In this document: positions 15,458 to 24,530 of the stretch, piece after piece
Position numbering within the stretch: position 1 is the stretch's first letter
How the letters are laid out: each line of letters opens with the position of its first letter
Origin: Longimicrobiales bacterium
Lineage (GTDB): Bacteria; Gemmatimonadota; Gemmatimonadetes; Longimicrobiales; Gaopeijiaceae
Assembly (NCBI GenBank): GCA_958295645.1
Contig: OY282361.1
Span: 2,632,501-2,696,500 of the forward strand
Direction: 5' to 3'
DNA: 64,000 nt
Program-made: the position numbers and the translations under genes
Notes under the pieces: generated by a model
What the model saw: only the letters and a program-made list of their open reading frames with translations
What the model was told of the DNA's origin: nothing
Database searches by the model: none

Positions 15458-18184
15458 ATGAATCCGCCTCGATCCGACCCAACGGCAATCACGATGCCGA
15501 AGACTCTCCCCGAGGGATGGGCCGATCTCGTGGCCGAGGCGAGTCGCCGCGGCTACTTGGACTTGACCGGTTCGCGGATTCGATACAACTGTGCGGAAAT
15601 CCGGGAATGCTCGTACGCGAATCCCGAAGAGCGTGTCCGCGCATGCGTCTACTCGTGGCTCGTCGTCGAGAAGCACTATCCGCGTAACGCGATCAAAGTC
15701 GAAGTGCGCGTGCCGCGACGGAAGCCCAGTGATTACGCCGACATTGTCGTTTACGCGAACTCGGCGTGTCGTGTGCCATACCTAGTTGTCGAGACCAAGG
15801 CGCCGAAACAAAACGAAGGAGCATTTCTGCAAGCCGTCGAACAAGCGTTCGGCAACGCGAACTCGTTGCGGGACACGACGTTAGCACTGGTCGACTCCGG
15901 TGACAGATCCATGCTCTTTGCAGTTGCGGGACATCCTCAAGACGAACGCGAGGCCAACCATTTGGGTTCTCGTGACGCACTTCCAGCGTCCTACGGCGCC
16001 GTTTCCGCCTTCCGTCTAGTCGCTGGAGATCGTGAGCACGACATCTCGCCCAGAACGGCTGCCGAGGTGGAAACGCTGGTTCGCCGAGTACACGGCTTCA
16101 TTTGGGCTGGCGGAAAACGGGATCCCTTCACGGCTTTTGAAGAGTGGTGCAAGATGCTGTTTGCCAAGATGCACGACGAACGGCATACGGCAACCGGCGA
16201 ACCCCGGCAGTTTCAAGTTGGAAGCGGCGAAGAAAACGTTACGGTCGCAGGCCGCATTCGTCGCTTGTACGCCGACGCTCGTGCAAAAGACGAATCGATC
16301 TTCAGATCCGACCTGTTGTTGCCGGACAACAAGATAGCACAAGTCGTTCAGGCGATTCAGGACGTTGCCTTCGCCCAAGCCGACGTGGACACGCTCGGAA
16401 CTGCCTTCGAAGGCTTCTTCGGGTCAGTGTTCCGAGGCGAACTTGGGCAGTACTTCACAAGACGCGAGATTTGCCGGTTCGTTTGTGGGTTTCTGGAACC
16501 GACGGAACGGGACAAGGTCCTGGATCCTACGTGTGGAAGCGGCGGGTTCTTGCTGGAGACGCTGATTCAAGTTTGGCGCTACATTGACGATGCCTTCATG
16601 GGCCAGCCCTTGGACAGCAAGCGGAAATACGACTTTGCGTGGCGGAATCTGGTCGGCATCGAGATCCATGCGACGCTTGGACGTATTTGCCAAACCAACT
16701 TGCTGATTCACAAGGACGGCCACACCAACGTCGAAGTCGGACGAAGTTGCCTGGACAGCGTATTCGACAACAAGTTCCTCGACCACGAACGTCCGTCGTT
16801 CACGGTGATTGTGGGCAACCCGCCTTTCGGTGACAAGATCAAGAAGGGCGACAAAGATCAGCTCGGCAACAATCGATTGTCGGCGTTCGAGCTCGCCGGC
16901 GACAACCATGCAACGTCGGAGATCGTGATCCTCGAGCGCTCGGTGAAATGGCTGGTTCCAGGTACGGGACGCCTCGGAATGGTGGTGCCCGACGGGGTAC
17001 TCAACAACTCTAGCGAGACTTCCAAGTGCCCGGCGCTTAGGCGGTTTCTTTTTTGCAACACGCGAATTCTTGCGATCGTGTCGCTTCCGGACCACGCCTT
17101 CCGGCGAAGCGGTGCGCAAAACAAGACGAGCGTGCTGTTTGTTCGCCGGTGGTACGAGCACGAACGAGCGAAGATGGAACAAGCCGTAGCGCGCCATCTT
17201 CGAGATGCGCAAGCAGCTGGCGGAAAGACTGCCGCACTTCATCGAGCCATTGGCTTGGCGTTGAAGGATGTGGACTACCCCGTCTTCTTGGCTGAAGCCG
17301 ACGAAATCGGGTACACGCCCACGGGAATCGCTACACCACTAAACGACCTGTACTCGGGAACCGGCTTCGAGGTCGAAGACGCCGAAGACACCATCTTGGG
17401 CCAGTATCGGCTGTTTCGTGCGCAGCCCGGTGCCTACACGACCTGCACCCAACCGTCGTGTACGGCGCTCTTCGCCAGCGAGCTCTTTGCCAAGCATCCG
17501 TCCCATCGAATCGATGCCAAGTACTTTACCTTCAAGCGCACAGAGGAAATGGCCAGCCGCCCCGGGGCGCACCGGCTAGGCGACCTGCTCGCTCGCCGTC
17601 GGGAGAGCATTGTGCCAAACGATCACCCGGAGCGGGAATTCAAGACGATCACGTTGACTCTGGAGGGCGAAGTGACGCCTCGGGAGGCGGGAAAGGGACT
17701 AAATCCTCCAGGGTGGCACGGCTCCTACTTTTCGGCCGGACAGAAGTGGTTCGTAGTACGTGAAGGAGACATCGTAGTGTCGCGAATTGACCTTTGGAAG
17801 GGATGCATCGGCGTTGCATCCCCTGCCTTCGACGGGGCGATCGTCACGGGCGAGTTTCCCGTGTATCGCGTGCGCCCGGAGCGTGCAAGTGTGGTGGACG
17901 GTCGATTTCTGCAAGTCTTGTTGCGAAGCCGGTACTTTCGCCGCGCGATTCGAGCGGTCACGACAGGCCACTCTAACCGAAGGCGAACACAGGAATCGGA
18001 TTTCTTTGATCTTGTTGTGCCGTTGCCGGCTCTTGCCACTCAGGTCGAGATTGCGGATGCCCTGGAAGCGGTGAGGGGTCGACGGGTCGACGCGAACGCC
18101 GACCTGCGACATCGGCTGAACGTCTTTGACCGGGCAACCGAAGGATGGTTCACGCCGGAAATGGTCCGGGAGATTGCGGGCTAG
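15458..18184 (+). CDS. Single-chain restriction-modification enzyme: nuclease, N6-adenine methyltransferase and one target-recognition domain
   Basis: The 908-residue protein joins three activities. Residues about 55-150 form a PD-(D/E)xK nuclease like the HsdR N-terminus (ADIVVY with D95, VVETKAP with E112 and K114). Residues about 300-600 are an HsdM-type methyltransferase, with the GQYFTRREI entry helix, motif I DPTCGSGGF at 356 and motif IV NPPFGD at 454. Residues about 680-900 form one HsdS-like target-recognition domain (DIVVSRIDLWKGCIG, then LPALATQVEIADAL). There is no SF2 helicase. This is the layout of Type IIG/IIL enzymes, which cut and methylate from one chain. ATG 15458 is used; ATG 15494 is an alternative. 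Its lower GC relative to the flanking core genes suggests transfer. It overlaps the convergent exonuclease gene by 35 bases. Confidence 0.85.
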   Translation: MNPPRSDPTAITMPKTLPEGWADLVAEASRRGYLDLTGSRIRYNCAEIRECSYANPEERVRACVYSWLVVEKHYPRNAIKVEVRVPRRKPSDYADIVVYANSACRVPYLVVETKAPKQNEGAFLQAVEQAFGNANSLRDTTLALVDSGDRSMLFAVAGHPQDEREANHLGSRDALPASYGAVSAFRLVAGDREHDISPRTAAEVETLVRRVHGFIWAGGKRDPFTAFEEWCKMLFAKMHDERHTATGEPRQFQVGSGEENVTVAGRIRRLYADARAKDESIFRSDLLLPDNKIAQVVQAIQDVAFAQADVDTLGTAFEGFFGSVFRGELGQYFTRREICRFVCGFLEPTERDKVLDPTCGSGGFLLETLIQVWRYIDDAFMGQPLDSKRKYDFAWRNLVGIEIHATLGRICQTNLLIHKDGHTNVEVGRSCLDSVFDNKFLDHERPSFTVIVGNPPFGDKIKKGDKDQLGNNRLSAFELAGDNHATSEIVILERSVKWLVPGTGRLGMVVPDGVLNNSSETSKCPALRRFLFCNTRILAIVSLPDHAFRRSGAQNKTSVLFVRRWYEHERAKMEQAVARHLRDAQAAGGKTAALHRAIGLALKDVDYPVFLAEADEIGYTPTGIATPLNDLYSGTGFEVEDAEDTILGQYRLFRAQPGAYTTCTQPSCTALFASELFAKHPSHRIDAKYFTFKRTEEMASRPGAHRLGDLLARRRESIVPNDHPEREFKTITLTLEGEVTPREAGKGLNPPGWHGSYFSAGQKWFVVREGDIVVSRIDLWKGCIGVASPAFDGAIVTGEFPVYRVRPERASVVDGRFLQVLLRSRYFRRAIRAVTTGHSNRRRTQESDFFDLVVPLPALATQVEIADALEAVRGRRVDANADLRHRLNVFDRATEGWFTPEMVREIAG

Positions 18185-19079
18185 TTGTCGCGACCTTTCT
18201 GTTACCGCTTGCCTCCTCCAGCCGCACGGCGCGCCGCCATAGAGCGGGCGTTCCAAGTTCGGCGGCGACTTCCCGGAAGGTCGGCTTTGGCCCCTTCCAC
18301 GCCAGTTCGTCCACGTCTTCAAATAGGACGGCGCCGCGTCGGAGAGTGGCCAAGTCTCTGAACAGCAGCGCCTGGGCGCGTTGCTCGCGGAGCACGGCGG
18401 CGAGGCGGGAGGCTCCGCGAACCTTGACGTCCCAGGCGCTCGCTCGGCCCGGTATCGCCTCCACCACTTCGTAGCGCGCCAGGATCGCCGCGGCCGACTT
18501 GGGACCCCATCCCGGAAGCCCGGGAAAACCGTCCGCGCTGTCGCCGACGAGCGCCAAGTAGTCGGGAATGCTGGCCGGCGGGACGCCGAACTTCTCTTGC
18601 ACTCCGTGTTCGTTCCTCACCACGCCCGCTCGCCTGTCGAACTGGACCACGCGATTGCCCACGACGCACTGGGCCAGATCCTTGTCGGGCGTGCAGAGAT
18701 ACACGACGTCCACGCGGTTGTCGCGCGCCGCCAGAGCGGCTCCCGACGCGAGTCCGTCGTCCGCCTCCAGTTCCTCCATCGGCCAAACGACGACGCCCAT
18801 GTCGAGAAGCGCGTCCTCAAGGGGACCGAACTGCTCCAACAGTTCCGGTTCGATGCCTTCGCCGGACTTGTAGCCGGGCCAGAGGTCGTTGCGGAACGAT
18901 TCGACGACGTGATCCGTGGCGACGGCCATGTGCGTTGCGCCCTGTTCGAGCACCGACAACAGCGACGACAGAACCGACCGGATCGCGCCCCTCTCGGCTC
19001 CATGCAGGGCGGCACGGCGCGACGCCCCGTAGTAGTGGCGGAAGAGTTCGTAGGTGCCGTCTACGAGGTGAATGTTCAC
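18150..19079 (-). CDS. 5'-3' exonuclease, PolI N-terminal-like
   Basis: A 309-residue protein covering only the FEN/PIN-type 5'-3' exonuclease module of DNA polymerase I. It has HLVDGTYELFRHYY at the N-terminus, the acidic cluster LEADDGLASGAALAA, CTPDKDLAQCV with the two metal-binding Asp, and the helix-hairpin-helix VGDSADGFPGLPGWGPKSAAAIL. The Asp residues expected at the active site are present. It acts on 5' flaps, as in Okazaki-fragment primer removal, as a stand-alone enzyme. Its start lies 230 bases from the divergent aminotransferase gene. Its last 35 bases overlap the restriction-modification gene tail to tail, a sign that the latter arrived close behind it. Confidence 0.88.
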   Translation of the reverse strand: MNIHLVDGTYELFRHYYGASRRAALHGAERGAIRSVLSSLLSVLEQGATHMAVATDHVVESFRNDLWPGYKSGEGIEPELLEQFGPLEDALLDMGVVVWPMEELEADDGLASGAALAARDNRVDVVYLCTPDKDLAQCVVGNRVVQFDRRAGVVRNEHGVQEKFGVPPASIPDYLALVGDSADGFPGLPGWGPKSAAAILARYEVVEAIPGRASAWDVKVRGASRLAAVLREQRAQALLFRDLATLRRGAVLFEDVDELAWKGPKPTFREVAAELGTPALWRRAVRLEEASGNRKVATTSPQSPGPFPA

Positions 19080-19309
19080 GAAGCGGAGGCGGGTTGCGCT
19101 GGGAAGACGGTGATGTGCGAAGGCCGGAGGCCGCCTGCCGCCGCCCGAACGGCTAGGCGCGGCACGGGTTCGTTCAAGCAGCTTACTCGGGGTCGTCGCC
19201 TTCCGCCATTGCCCGGCTCCGCAGTTTTCGTGATTCTGAGAAATCGGCCTGCTCTTCCACCGCCCACCGCCCTCCTCCGCTCCCGTTGCTTCCTTCCGCC
19301 CCTCCGCCC

Positions 19310-20374
19310 ATGAACTTCTATCCTCGTTCCGACTACGGGCCGCTGCGGCGATACGAGCCGGACCGCTCGCCGGTCGCCGCCGACTTGAGCGACAACCGCA
19401 ACCATTGGGGTCCGCACCCAGCCGCCGTGGCCGCCGTGGCCACCGCCGATCCCGCCACGCTCTCGGAGTACCCGGCCTCCTACGGCGACGAACTGGCCGA
19501 GGCGGTGGCCGCCAAGTGGGACCTCCCGCGCGAGTCGGTGGTGACCGGCGTCGGGGGAACGGGGGTCTTGGACGCCGCGATGCGGCTGGCGGCCCCGTCC
19601 AAGCTGCGGTTTCTGGCGCCGGGCTGGCCTGCGGGGGCGATGCTGGCGCGCATGAACGGCCACGAAGCGGTTCCGGTGGAGCGGGAGGCGGGACTGGCCG
19701 ATCCGGAATGGTTCGCGGGCCGGGAGCGATGCATCGTCTACGTGGTCGATCCGGGCAATCCGACTGGCGAGCGGATGCCGGACGGCTGGGTTCGCGCGGT
19801 GCAGGAGGCGGCCGAGCGCGTGGGCAGCGTCACCATCGTCGACGAGGCGTACGGGGAGTACGGAGACGACGGGGGCAGCCGCGCCGGGCTGGATTTGGCG
19901 GTGGGATCGGAGCGGACGCTCTGCGTCAGGACGATGTCGAAGGCGTACGGATTGGCGGGGCTCCGGTCGGGGTTCGGCGTGGGGAATCCCTCCTTGGCGC
20001 TAGAGGCCGACAAGGCGCGCGGGCCGTTCGCTCTGTCGGGACTGGCCACGCTGGCCGGGGCCGCGGCGCTGTCGAGCGACTCGCCCTGGCTGGAAGAGAC
20101 GCTGGCGGAGGCCCGTCGTTGCCGGTCTCGTTTGCGGAGGGCCTTGGGGGAGCGCGGCCATTGCGTTCCCCGGTCGCAGGCCAACTTCGTCTTCGTCCAG
20201 TGGCCGGAGGACGGCCTCGAAGCGGCGACAGCGGGCTTGGAGGAGGCGGGCGTGCGGGTGCGGCCGTTTCGGGGCGATGCCGCGGGGACCGGGTTGAGGG
20301 CGACCGTGGCGCCTTGGGAGGTCATGCAGCGCTTCGCGAGGGGCCTCGACCGGGTCGCTTCGGCGGGCGGCTGA
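19310..20374 (+). CDS. Histidinol-phosphate aminotransferase-like PLP enzyme
   Basis: ATG 19310 (MNFYPRSDYGPLRRYEP) is preferred to the one 24 bases upstream because family N-termini begin near it. The 354-residue fold-type I aminotransferase has DLSDNRNHWGPHP near the start, GVGGTGVLDAA, VDPGNPTGERMP, VDEAYGEYG and the PLP lysine K211 in MSKAYGLAGLRSGFG, then an Arg near RATVAPWEVM for the substrate carboxylate. It most resembles HisC and its relatives. No other his genes are adjacent, so amino-acid transamination outside histidine synthesis is also possible. Its TGA is immediately followed by the ATG of the ABC exporter. Confidence 0.82.
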   Translation: MNFYPRSDYGPLRRYEPDRSPVAADLSDNRNHWGPHPAAVAAVATADPATLSEYPASYGDELAEAVAAKWDLPRESVVTGVGGTGVLDAAMRLAAPSKLRFLAPGWPAGAMLARMNGHEAVPVEREAGLADPEWFAGRERCIVYVVDPGNPTGERMPDGWVRAVQEAAERVGSVTIVDEAYGEYGDDGGSRAGLDLAVGSERTLCVRTMSKAYGLAGLRSGFGVGNPSLALEADKARGPFALSGLATLAGAAALSSDSPWLEETLAEARRCRSRLRRALGERGHCVPRSQANFVFVQWPEDGLEAATAGLEEAGVRVRPFRGDAAGTGLRATVAPWEVMQRFARGLDRVASAGG

Positions 20375-22159
20375 ATGGGCGAACCGGTCGCCGCCTACGA
20401 CGAGGAGGTTCTAGGCAAGGCGTACGACGCCCGCCTGATGGCCCGGCTGTTGCGCTACCTGAGGCCCTACGCCTGGCCGGTGGCCGGGGCCGTGACGCTC
20501 TTGATGCTCGCGTCGGGCTTGGCAGTGGTGGGGCCGTACCTGACCAAGATCGCGCTCGACGAGGCGATTCCGGCCGGCGACGGCCGCCAGCTCCTGCAGC
20601 TCGCGCTCGTCTACGCGGCGACCCTGGCGCTGATCCTCGTCTTTCAGTACGCGCAGGCGCTTGTGACGACGTGGCTGGGCCAGCGAGTCATGTACGATCT
20701 GCGCACGCAGTTGTTCCGCAAGCTTCAGCAGCTCGACTTGCGCTTCTACGATCGCAATCCCGTGGGCCGTCTCATGACGCGCATCACCTCCGACGTGGAG
20801 ACGCTGAACGAACTGTTCAGTTCGGGCATCGTCACCGTGTTCGGAGACTTGTTCATCCTGTTCTTCATCGTCGCGGCGATGCTGCACATGGACGCAGAAC
20901 TCGCGCTCGTGACCTTCAGCGTGTTGCCGTTCCTGGTATGGTCGGCCTTCGTCTTCCGTTCGCGGATCCGGAGCGCCTACCGCGAAATCCGCGTCAGGCT
21001 CGCCCGCATGAACGCCTTCCTGCAAGAGCGCTTCACCGGAATGCGAATCGTGCAGTTGTTCAACCGAGAAGAGGCCGATCACCGGCATTTCAAGAGACTC
21101 AACAACGACTATCTCGCAGCCCATCTGCGTTCGATCACCTATTACGCCCTGTTCTTCCCCGTGGTCCAGTTGTTCACGGCCGTGGCCCTGGCGCTCATCG
21201 TGTGGTACGGGGGCGGCGCGGTCGTTCAGGGGGCGGTCACGCTCGGCGTGCTGGCGGCCTTTCTCGACTACGCGCGCCGCTTCTTCCGGCCCATCCAGGA
21301 CCTCTCGGACAAGTACAACCTGCTTCAGGGCGCCATGGCTTCCTCCGAGCGCGTGTTTCGCATCTTGGACCGGGAGCCGGCGATTCGGGACGTCCCGCAA
21401 CCCGTAGCGTTTCCGCAGGACGCCCCGGGCGAGATCCGGTTCGACGGCGTGTGGTTTTCCTATGACGAGGAGCCCAATTGGGTCGTCCAGGACTTGTCCT
21501 TCACCGTGGCGCCCGGCGAGAAGCTGGCGATCGTCGGGCACACGGGGGCGGGCAAGACCACGATCATCAATCTGCTCATGAGGTTCTACGAGCCGCAGCG
21601 CGGGGAGATCTTCGTGGACGGAGTGCCGGTGAACCGTGCGCGTACAAGCGATCTGCGGGGTCGGATCGGGTTGGTGCTGCAGGACGTCTTCCTGTTCAGC
21701 CAGTCGGTCGAGTACAACGTGCGCCTCGGCTCGCAGGCGAACGGCGGCGGAGCCGTGGACAACGCGTTGCAGGCAGTCGGCGCAACGTCCTTTGTGGAGA
21801 GACTGCCCGGCGGCGTCGCGCAGGCGTTGGCGGAGAGGGGCGGGAACTTGTCGGTCGGCGAGCGGCAGTTGCTGTCCTTCGCGCGGGCGCTGGCCTTCGA
21901 CCCGGACATCTTGGTCCTGGACGAGGCGACGAGTTCCGTGGACTCGGAAATCGAGGCCCGCATCGAAGAGGCCACGGACCGGCTCACCGAAGGCCGCACG
22001 TGCTTGGTGGTCGCGCATCGCCTGTCCACGATCCGGGGGGCGGATCGCATTCTGGTCATGCACAAAGGGCGGATCGCCGAGGAGGGCGCTCACCGCGATC
22101 TGCTGGAGGCGGGCGGCCTCTACCGGAAGCTGCACGAGCTGCAGTTCTCGCCGGCATGA
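20375..22159 (+). CDS. ABC exporter, fused membrane and ATPase domains (MsbA/MdlB type)
   Basis: A 594-residue half-transporter. Six membrane helices span residues about 25-330, including the coupling-helix region MTRITSDVETLNELFSSG. The ATPase domain spans about 350-590, with Walker A GHTGAGKTT near 388-396, Q-loop LVLQDVFLFS, signature NLSVGERQ, Walker B ILVLDEATSSVD and the switch His in VVAHRLSTI. All catalytic residues are present, so the homodimer should be active. The likely substrate is a lipid or hydrophobic compound, by similarity to MsbA-like exporters, but the sequence does not fix it. It sits directly after the aminotransferase without a gap. Confidence 0.92.
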   Translation: MGEPVAAYDEEVLGKAYDARLMARLLRYLRPYAWPVAGAVTLLMLASGLAVVGPYLTKIALDEAIPAGDGRQLLQLALVYAATLALILVFQYAQALVTTWLGQRVMYDLRTQLFRKLQQLDLRFYDRNPVGRLMTRITSDVETLNELFSSGIVTVFGDLFILFFIVAAMLHMDAELALVTFSVLPFLVWSAFVFRSRIRSAYREIRVRLARMNAFLQERFTGMRIVQLFNREEADHRHFKRLNNDYLAAHLRSITYYALFFPVVQLFTAVALALIVWYGGGAVVQGAVTLGVLAAFLDYARRFFRPIQDLSDKYNLLQGAMASSERVFRILDREPAIRDVPQPVAFPQDAPGEIRFDGVWFSYDEEPNWVVQDLSFTVAPGEKLAIVGHTGAGKTTIINLLMRFYEPQRGEIFVDGVPVNRARTSDLRGRIGLVLQDVFLFSQSVEYNVRLGSQANGGGAVDNALQAVGATSFVERLPGGVAQALAERGGNLSVGERQLLSFARALAFDPDILVLDEATSSVDSEIEARIEEATDRLTEGRTCLVVAHRLSTIRGADRILVMHKGRIAEEGAHRDLLEAGGLYRKLHELQFSPA

Positions 22160-22230
22160 CGGAGCGGCGACGGGCGTTGCCGCCCAGACCGCGTTACTAT
22201 CGATTGGTGCGCGATGGCGGGCGCGCCACG

Positions 22231-22266
22231 CCGGAAGGTCCGTGAAACCGCCGGAAGGTCCGTGAA
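22231..22266 (+). repeat. Two imperfect 20-bp tandem copies
   Basis: CCGGAAGGTCCGTGAA occurs at 22231-22246 and again at 22251-22266, with a 20-base period, between the ABC exporter and the SPFH gene. Each copy holds the partial palindrome CGGAAGGTCCG. It could be an operator or a simple duplication. Confidence 0.5.
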
Positions 22267-22303
22267 CCGGCCTGAACCAGGCCGCACAAACTAGGAGGAA
22301 GAG

Positions 22304-23188
22304 ATGGGATTCGCAGCGTTAGCGGTCGTGTTGGTCGTCGTCGGGTTCGTCATTCGCTCGTTGCCGGCCGGTCCGGGGAAGCTGCCGACCAAGCCGGCGG
22401 GGTATGCGGTCATGGCCTTGGGGGGCGTGCTCGTGCTCTTGAACACGTTCGTCGTGATCGGCGTCGGAGAGGTGGGCGTCCAGCGGTTCCTCGGATCAGT
22501 CGGCGAAACGCCGCTCAGGGAAGGCGTGCGGGTGGTGAACCCGCTGGCGACCGTCGAGACGATGTCCATTCGGCAGCAGTCGTTTCCGGCGGCGGGCGTG
22601 GAGAAGATCGAGGCGCAGACCTCGGAGCAGCTCAACGTCGCCCTGGACGTGTCGCTCGTCTTCACCATCGACGGCGAGAAGGCGCCCAAGCTCTTTCGCG
22701 AGATCGGGACCGAGCGCCAGATCAAGGAGATCATCGTGCTCAACGCGGTGCGCAACGGCGTTCGCGACGCGGTGGCCACCAAGTCCATCAACGACATCTT
22801 CTCGCCGAACCGGCGCGAACTCGCCGTCAGCATGAAGGAGGAAATCCAGGCCAAGGCGGGCGACAGAATAGTCGTGCAGGACGTTTTCGTCCGCGACGTG
22901 CAGGCCCCGCAACGCGTGCGCGAAGCCATCGAGAACAAGCTGGAGCGAGAACAGCAGGTGGCGGCCGAGGAGTTCCAGACCCAGATCATCCAAGAACGCG
23001 CGCGCCAGCAGGCCGAGGAGGCGAAGGGCATCGCCGAGGCCCAGCAGATCATCACGCAGGGCCTCTCGCCGGAGTACCTGACGTTCTTCTACATCCAGCA
23101 GCTGGCCGAGATGCCCGCGGGATCGGTGATCTACGTGCCGACGGAAGCCGGCATCCCCTTGATCCGGAGCCTGGGTGGGGGGAACTAG
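22304..23188 (+). CDS. SPFH/prohibitin-family membrane protein
   Basis: ATG 22304 has AGGAGGAAG 8 bases upstream. The 294-residue protein has two N-terminal membrane segments (residues about 2-18 and 32-52), then a Band 7/SPFH domain (VGVGEVGVQRFLGSV, EQLNVALDVSLVFTI, VQDVFVRDVQAPQRVREAI), and a coiled-coil stretch rich in Glu, Gln and Arg (about 215-250). A short hydrophobic end with VIYVPTEAGIPLIRS closes it. Prohibitin-like proteins form ring-shaped membrane scaffolds that often regulate proteases such as FtsH. It appears to be its own transcription unit, preceded by the direct repeats. Confidence 0.9.
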   Translation: MGFAALAVVLVVVGFVIRSLPAGPGKLPTKPAGYAVMALGGVLVLLNTFVVIGVGEVGVQRFLGSVGETPLREGVRVVNPLATVETMSIRQQSFPAAGVEKIEAQTSEQLNVALDVSLVFTIDGEKAPKLFREIGTERQIKEIIVLNAVRNGVRDAVATKSINDIFSPNRRELAVSMKEEIQAKAGDRIVVQDVFVRDVQAPQRVREAIENKLEREQQVAAEEFQTQIIQERARQQAEEAKGIAEAQQIITQGLSPEYLTFFYIQQLAEMPAGSVIYVPTEAGIPLIRSLGGGN

Positions 23189-23206
23189 GCGGGATCGGGC
23201 CGCGAC

Positions 23207-24328
23207 TTGAGGGCGGGCCCGGCCGGATCGGCTTCGGGCAGGCGCCGTCGCCGCGGGCGTTGGGTATTCGCGACGGCCGCGACCTTCGCCGCGGTCGTCT
23301 TGGTGCTCTGGGCGGGGATGGGGTGCTCGCCCATCTACGTGATTCAGGCGGGCTGGGCGGAGGCCAAGATTCTGCGAGCGCGCCAGCCGATCCCTGGCGT
23401 GATCCTGGCGCCGGACACCGACGAGCGCATTCGAGGCAAACTCACGCTGGCTCGCGAGGCCCGCGAGTTCGCGCGTGCGCAGTTGCGGCTGGACGTCGGC
23501 GACAGCTACACGACCTACGTTCGCCTCGAACGAGACACGCTCGCCATGGTGTTGTCGGCCGCCTACCGAGACCGTCTGGCGCCGAGAACGTGGTGGTTCC
23601 CCATCGTGGGCCGCGTTCCGTACCGGGGCTTCTTCGACCTGGACGACGCGCTGGAGGCGCAGCAGGAGCTGGAGGCGGCGGGTTTCGACACGTACCTGAG
23701 GCCGACCGCCGCCTTCAGTACGCTGGGCTGGTTCTCGGACCCGCTGCTGTCCACCTTGCTGCGCTACGACGAGGTCGAGTTGGTGGCGACGATCGTGCAC
23801 GAACTGTCCCACAACCACCTGTACGTGCCCGGCCGGAGTCGTTTCAACGAGAGCTTCGCGACCTGGGTGGGACGCGCCGGCGCGATCGAGTTCTTCTGCT
23901 CGAGGGCGGGCGGCGGCCCCGACACGGTGTGGTGCGGGCGCGCGCGGGACAGGTGGCAAGACGCCATGCGCTTCTCTGTCTTCGTCGACGGGCTCGTGGC
24001 GGATCTCCAGCAGGTCTACGGCGACTCGGCCGCCTCGATGGAAGGCAAGCTCGCCCGCCGAGACGCCGTCTTCGAACTCCACCGGGCGCGGTTTCGGGCC
24101 GAAGTGCAGCCGGAACTGCGCTCGCTGAGCTTCGGAAGCTTCCTCTCGCTGCCGCTCAACAACGCCACGCTGCTGAGCCGGATGCGGTACTACCACCGTC
24201 TCCCCGACTTCGGGGACTTCATGGAGAGCCGCGGCGGAAGCTTGGCCGAGGCAGTCGCGGATCTGGCGGCGCAGGCGGACGCCGACGCCGACCCGTTCGG
24301 CTTGCTCGCCACGACGGGCTTGGACTAG
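23207..24328 (+). CDS. COG4324-type putative aminopeptidase (zinc metallopeptidase)
   Basis: TTG 23207 yields 373 residues. An N-terminal basic and hydrophobic segment ends in a lipobox-like WAGMGCSP, so the protein is probably an exported lipoprotein. Conserved COG4324 features are YVIQAGWAEAKILRARQPI at the start, WWFPIVGRVPYRGFFD, and a gluzincin site H198-E-L-S-H202 (HELSHNHLYVPG). A downstream FNESFATWVG supplies the third ligand Glu. All zinc-binding and catalytic residues are therefore present. It lies 18 bases after the SPFH gene. The substrate is unknown; peptidase activity is inferred from the motif. Confidence 0.85.
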   Translation: MRAGPAGSASGRRRRRGRWVFATAATFAAVVLVLWAGMGCSPIYVIQAGWAEAKILRARQPIPGVILAPDTDERIRGKLTLAREAREFARAQLRLDVGDSYTTYVRLERDTLAMVLSAAYRDRLAPRTWWFPIVGRVPYRGFFDLDDALEAQQELEAAGFDTYLRPTAAFSTLGWFSDPLLSTLLRYDEVELVATIVHELSHNHLYVPGRSRFNESFATWVGRAGAIEFFCSRAGGGPDTVWCGRARDRWQDAMRFSVFVDGLVADLQQVYGDSAASMEGKLARRDAVFELHRARFRAEVQPELRSLSFGSFLSLPLNNATLLSRMRYYHRLPDFGDFMESRGGSLAEAVADLAAQADADADPFGLLATTGLD

Positions 24329-24530
24329 CCGGAGGAGGCTCGCCGAAGAGAAGGACGCCGTCCCCCGGGGCGCACGAAGGCACAGCGGCAGGTCAAGCGC
24401 CACGCGCCCGGTCGCGCAGATGCCCGCCAGCGTACCGAGGCAAGCCGATCCGCGAGTCCTTGTAGCTTTCTGATCTTCCGGTCCGCCCGCCTGTCGCTCG
24501 CGGTCCGCTGTCCACTTCCGCGTCCACGCC

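Noticed and set aside
22231-22266. CRISPR array
   Set aside because: Only two adjacent copies without spacers, and no cas genes in the window.
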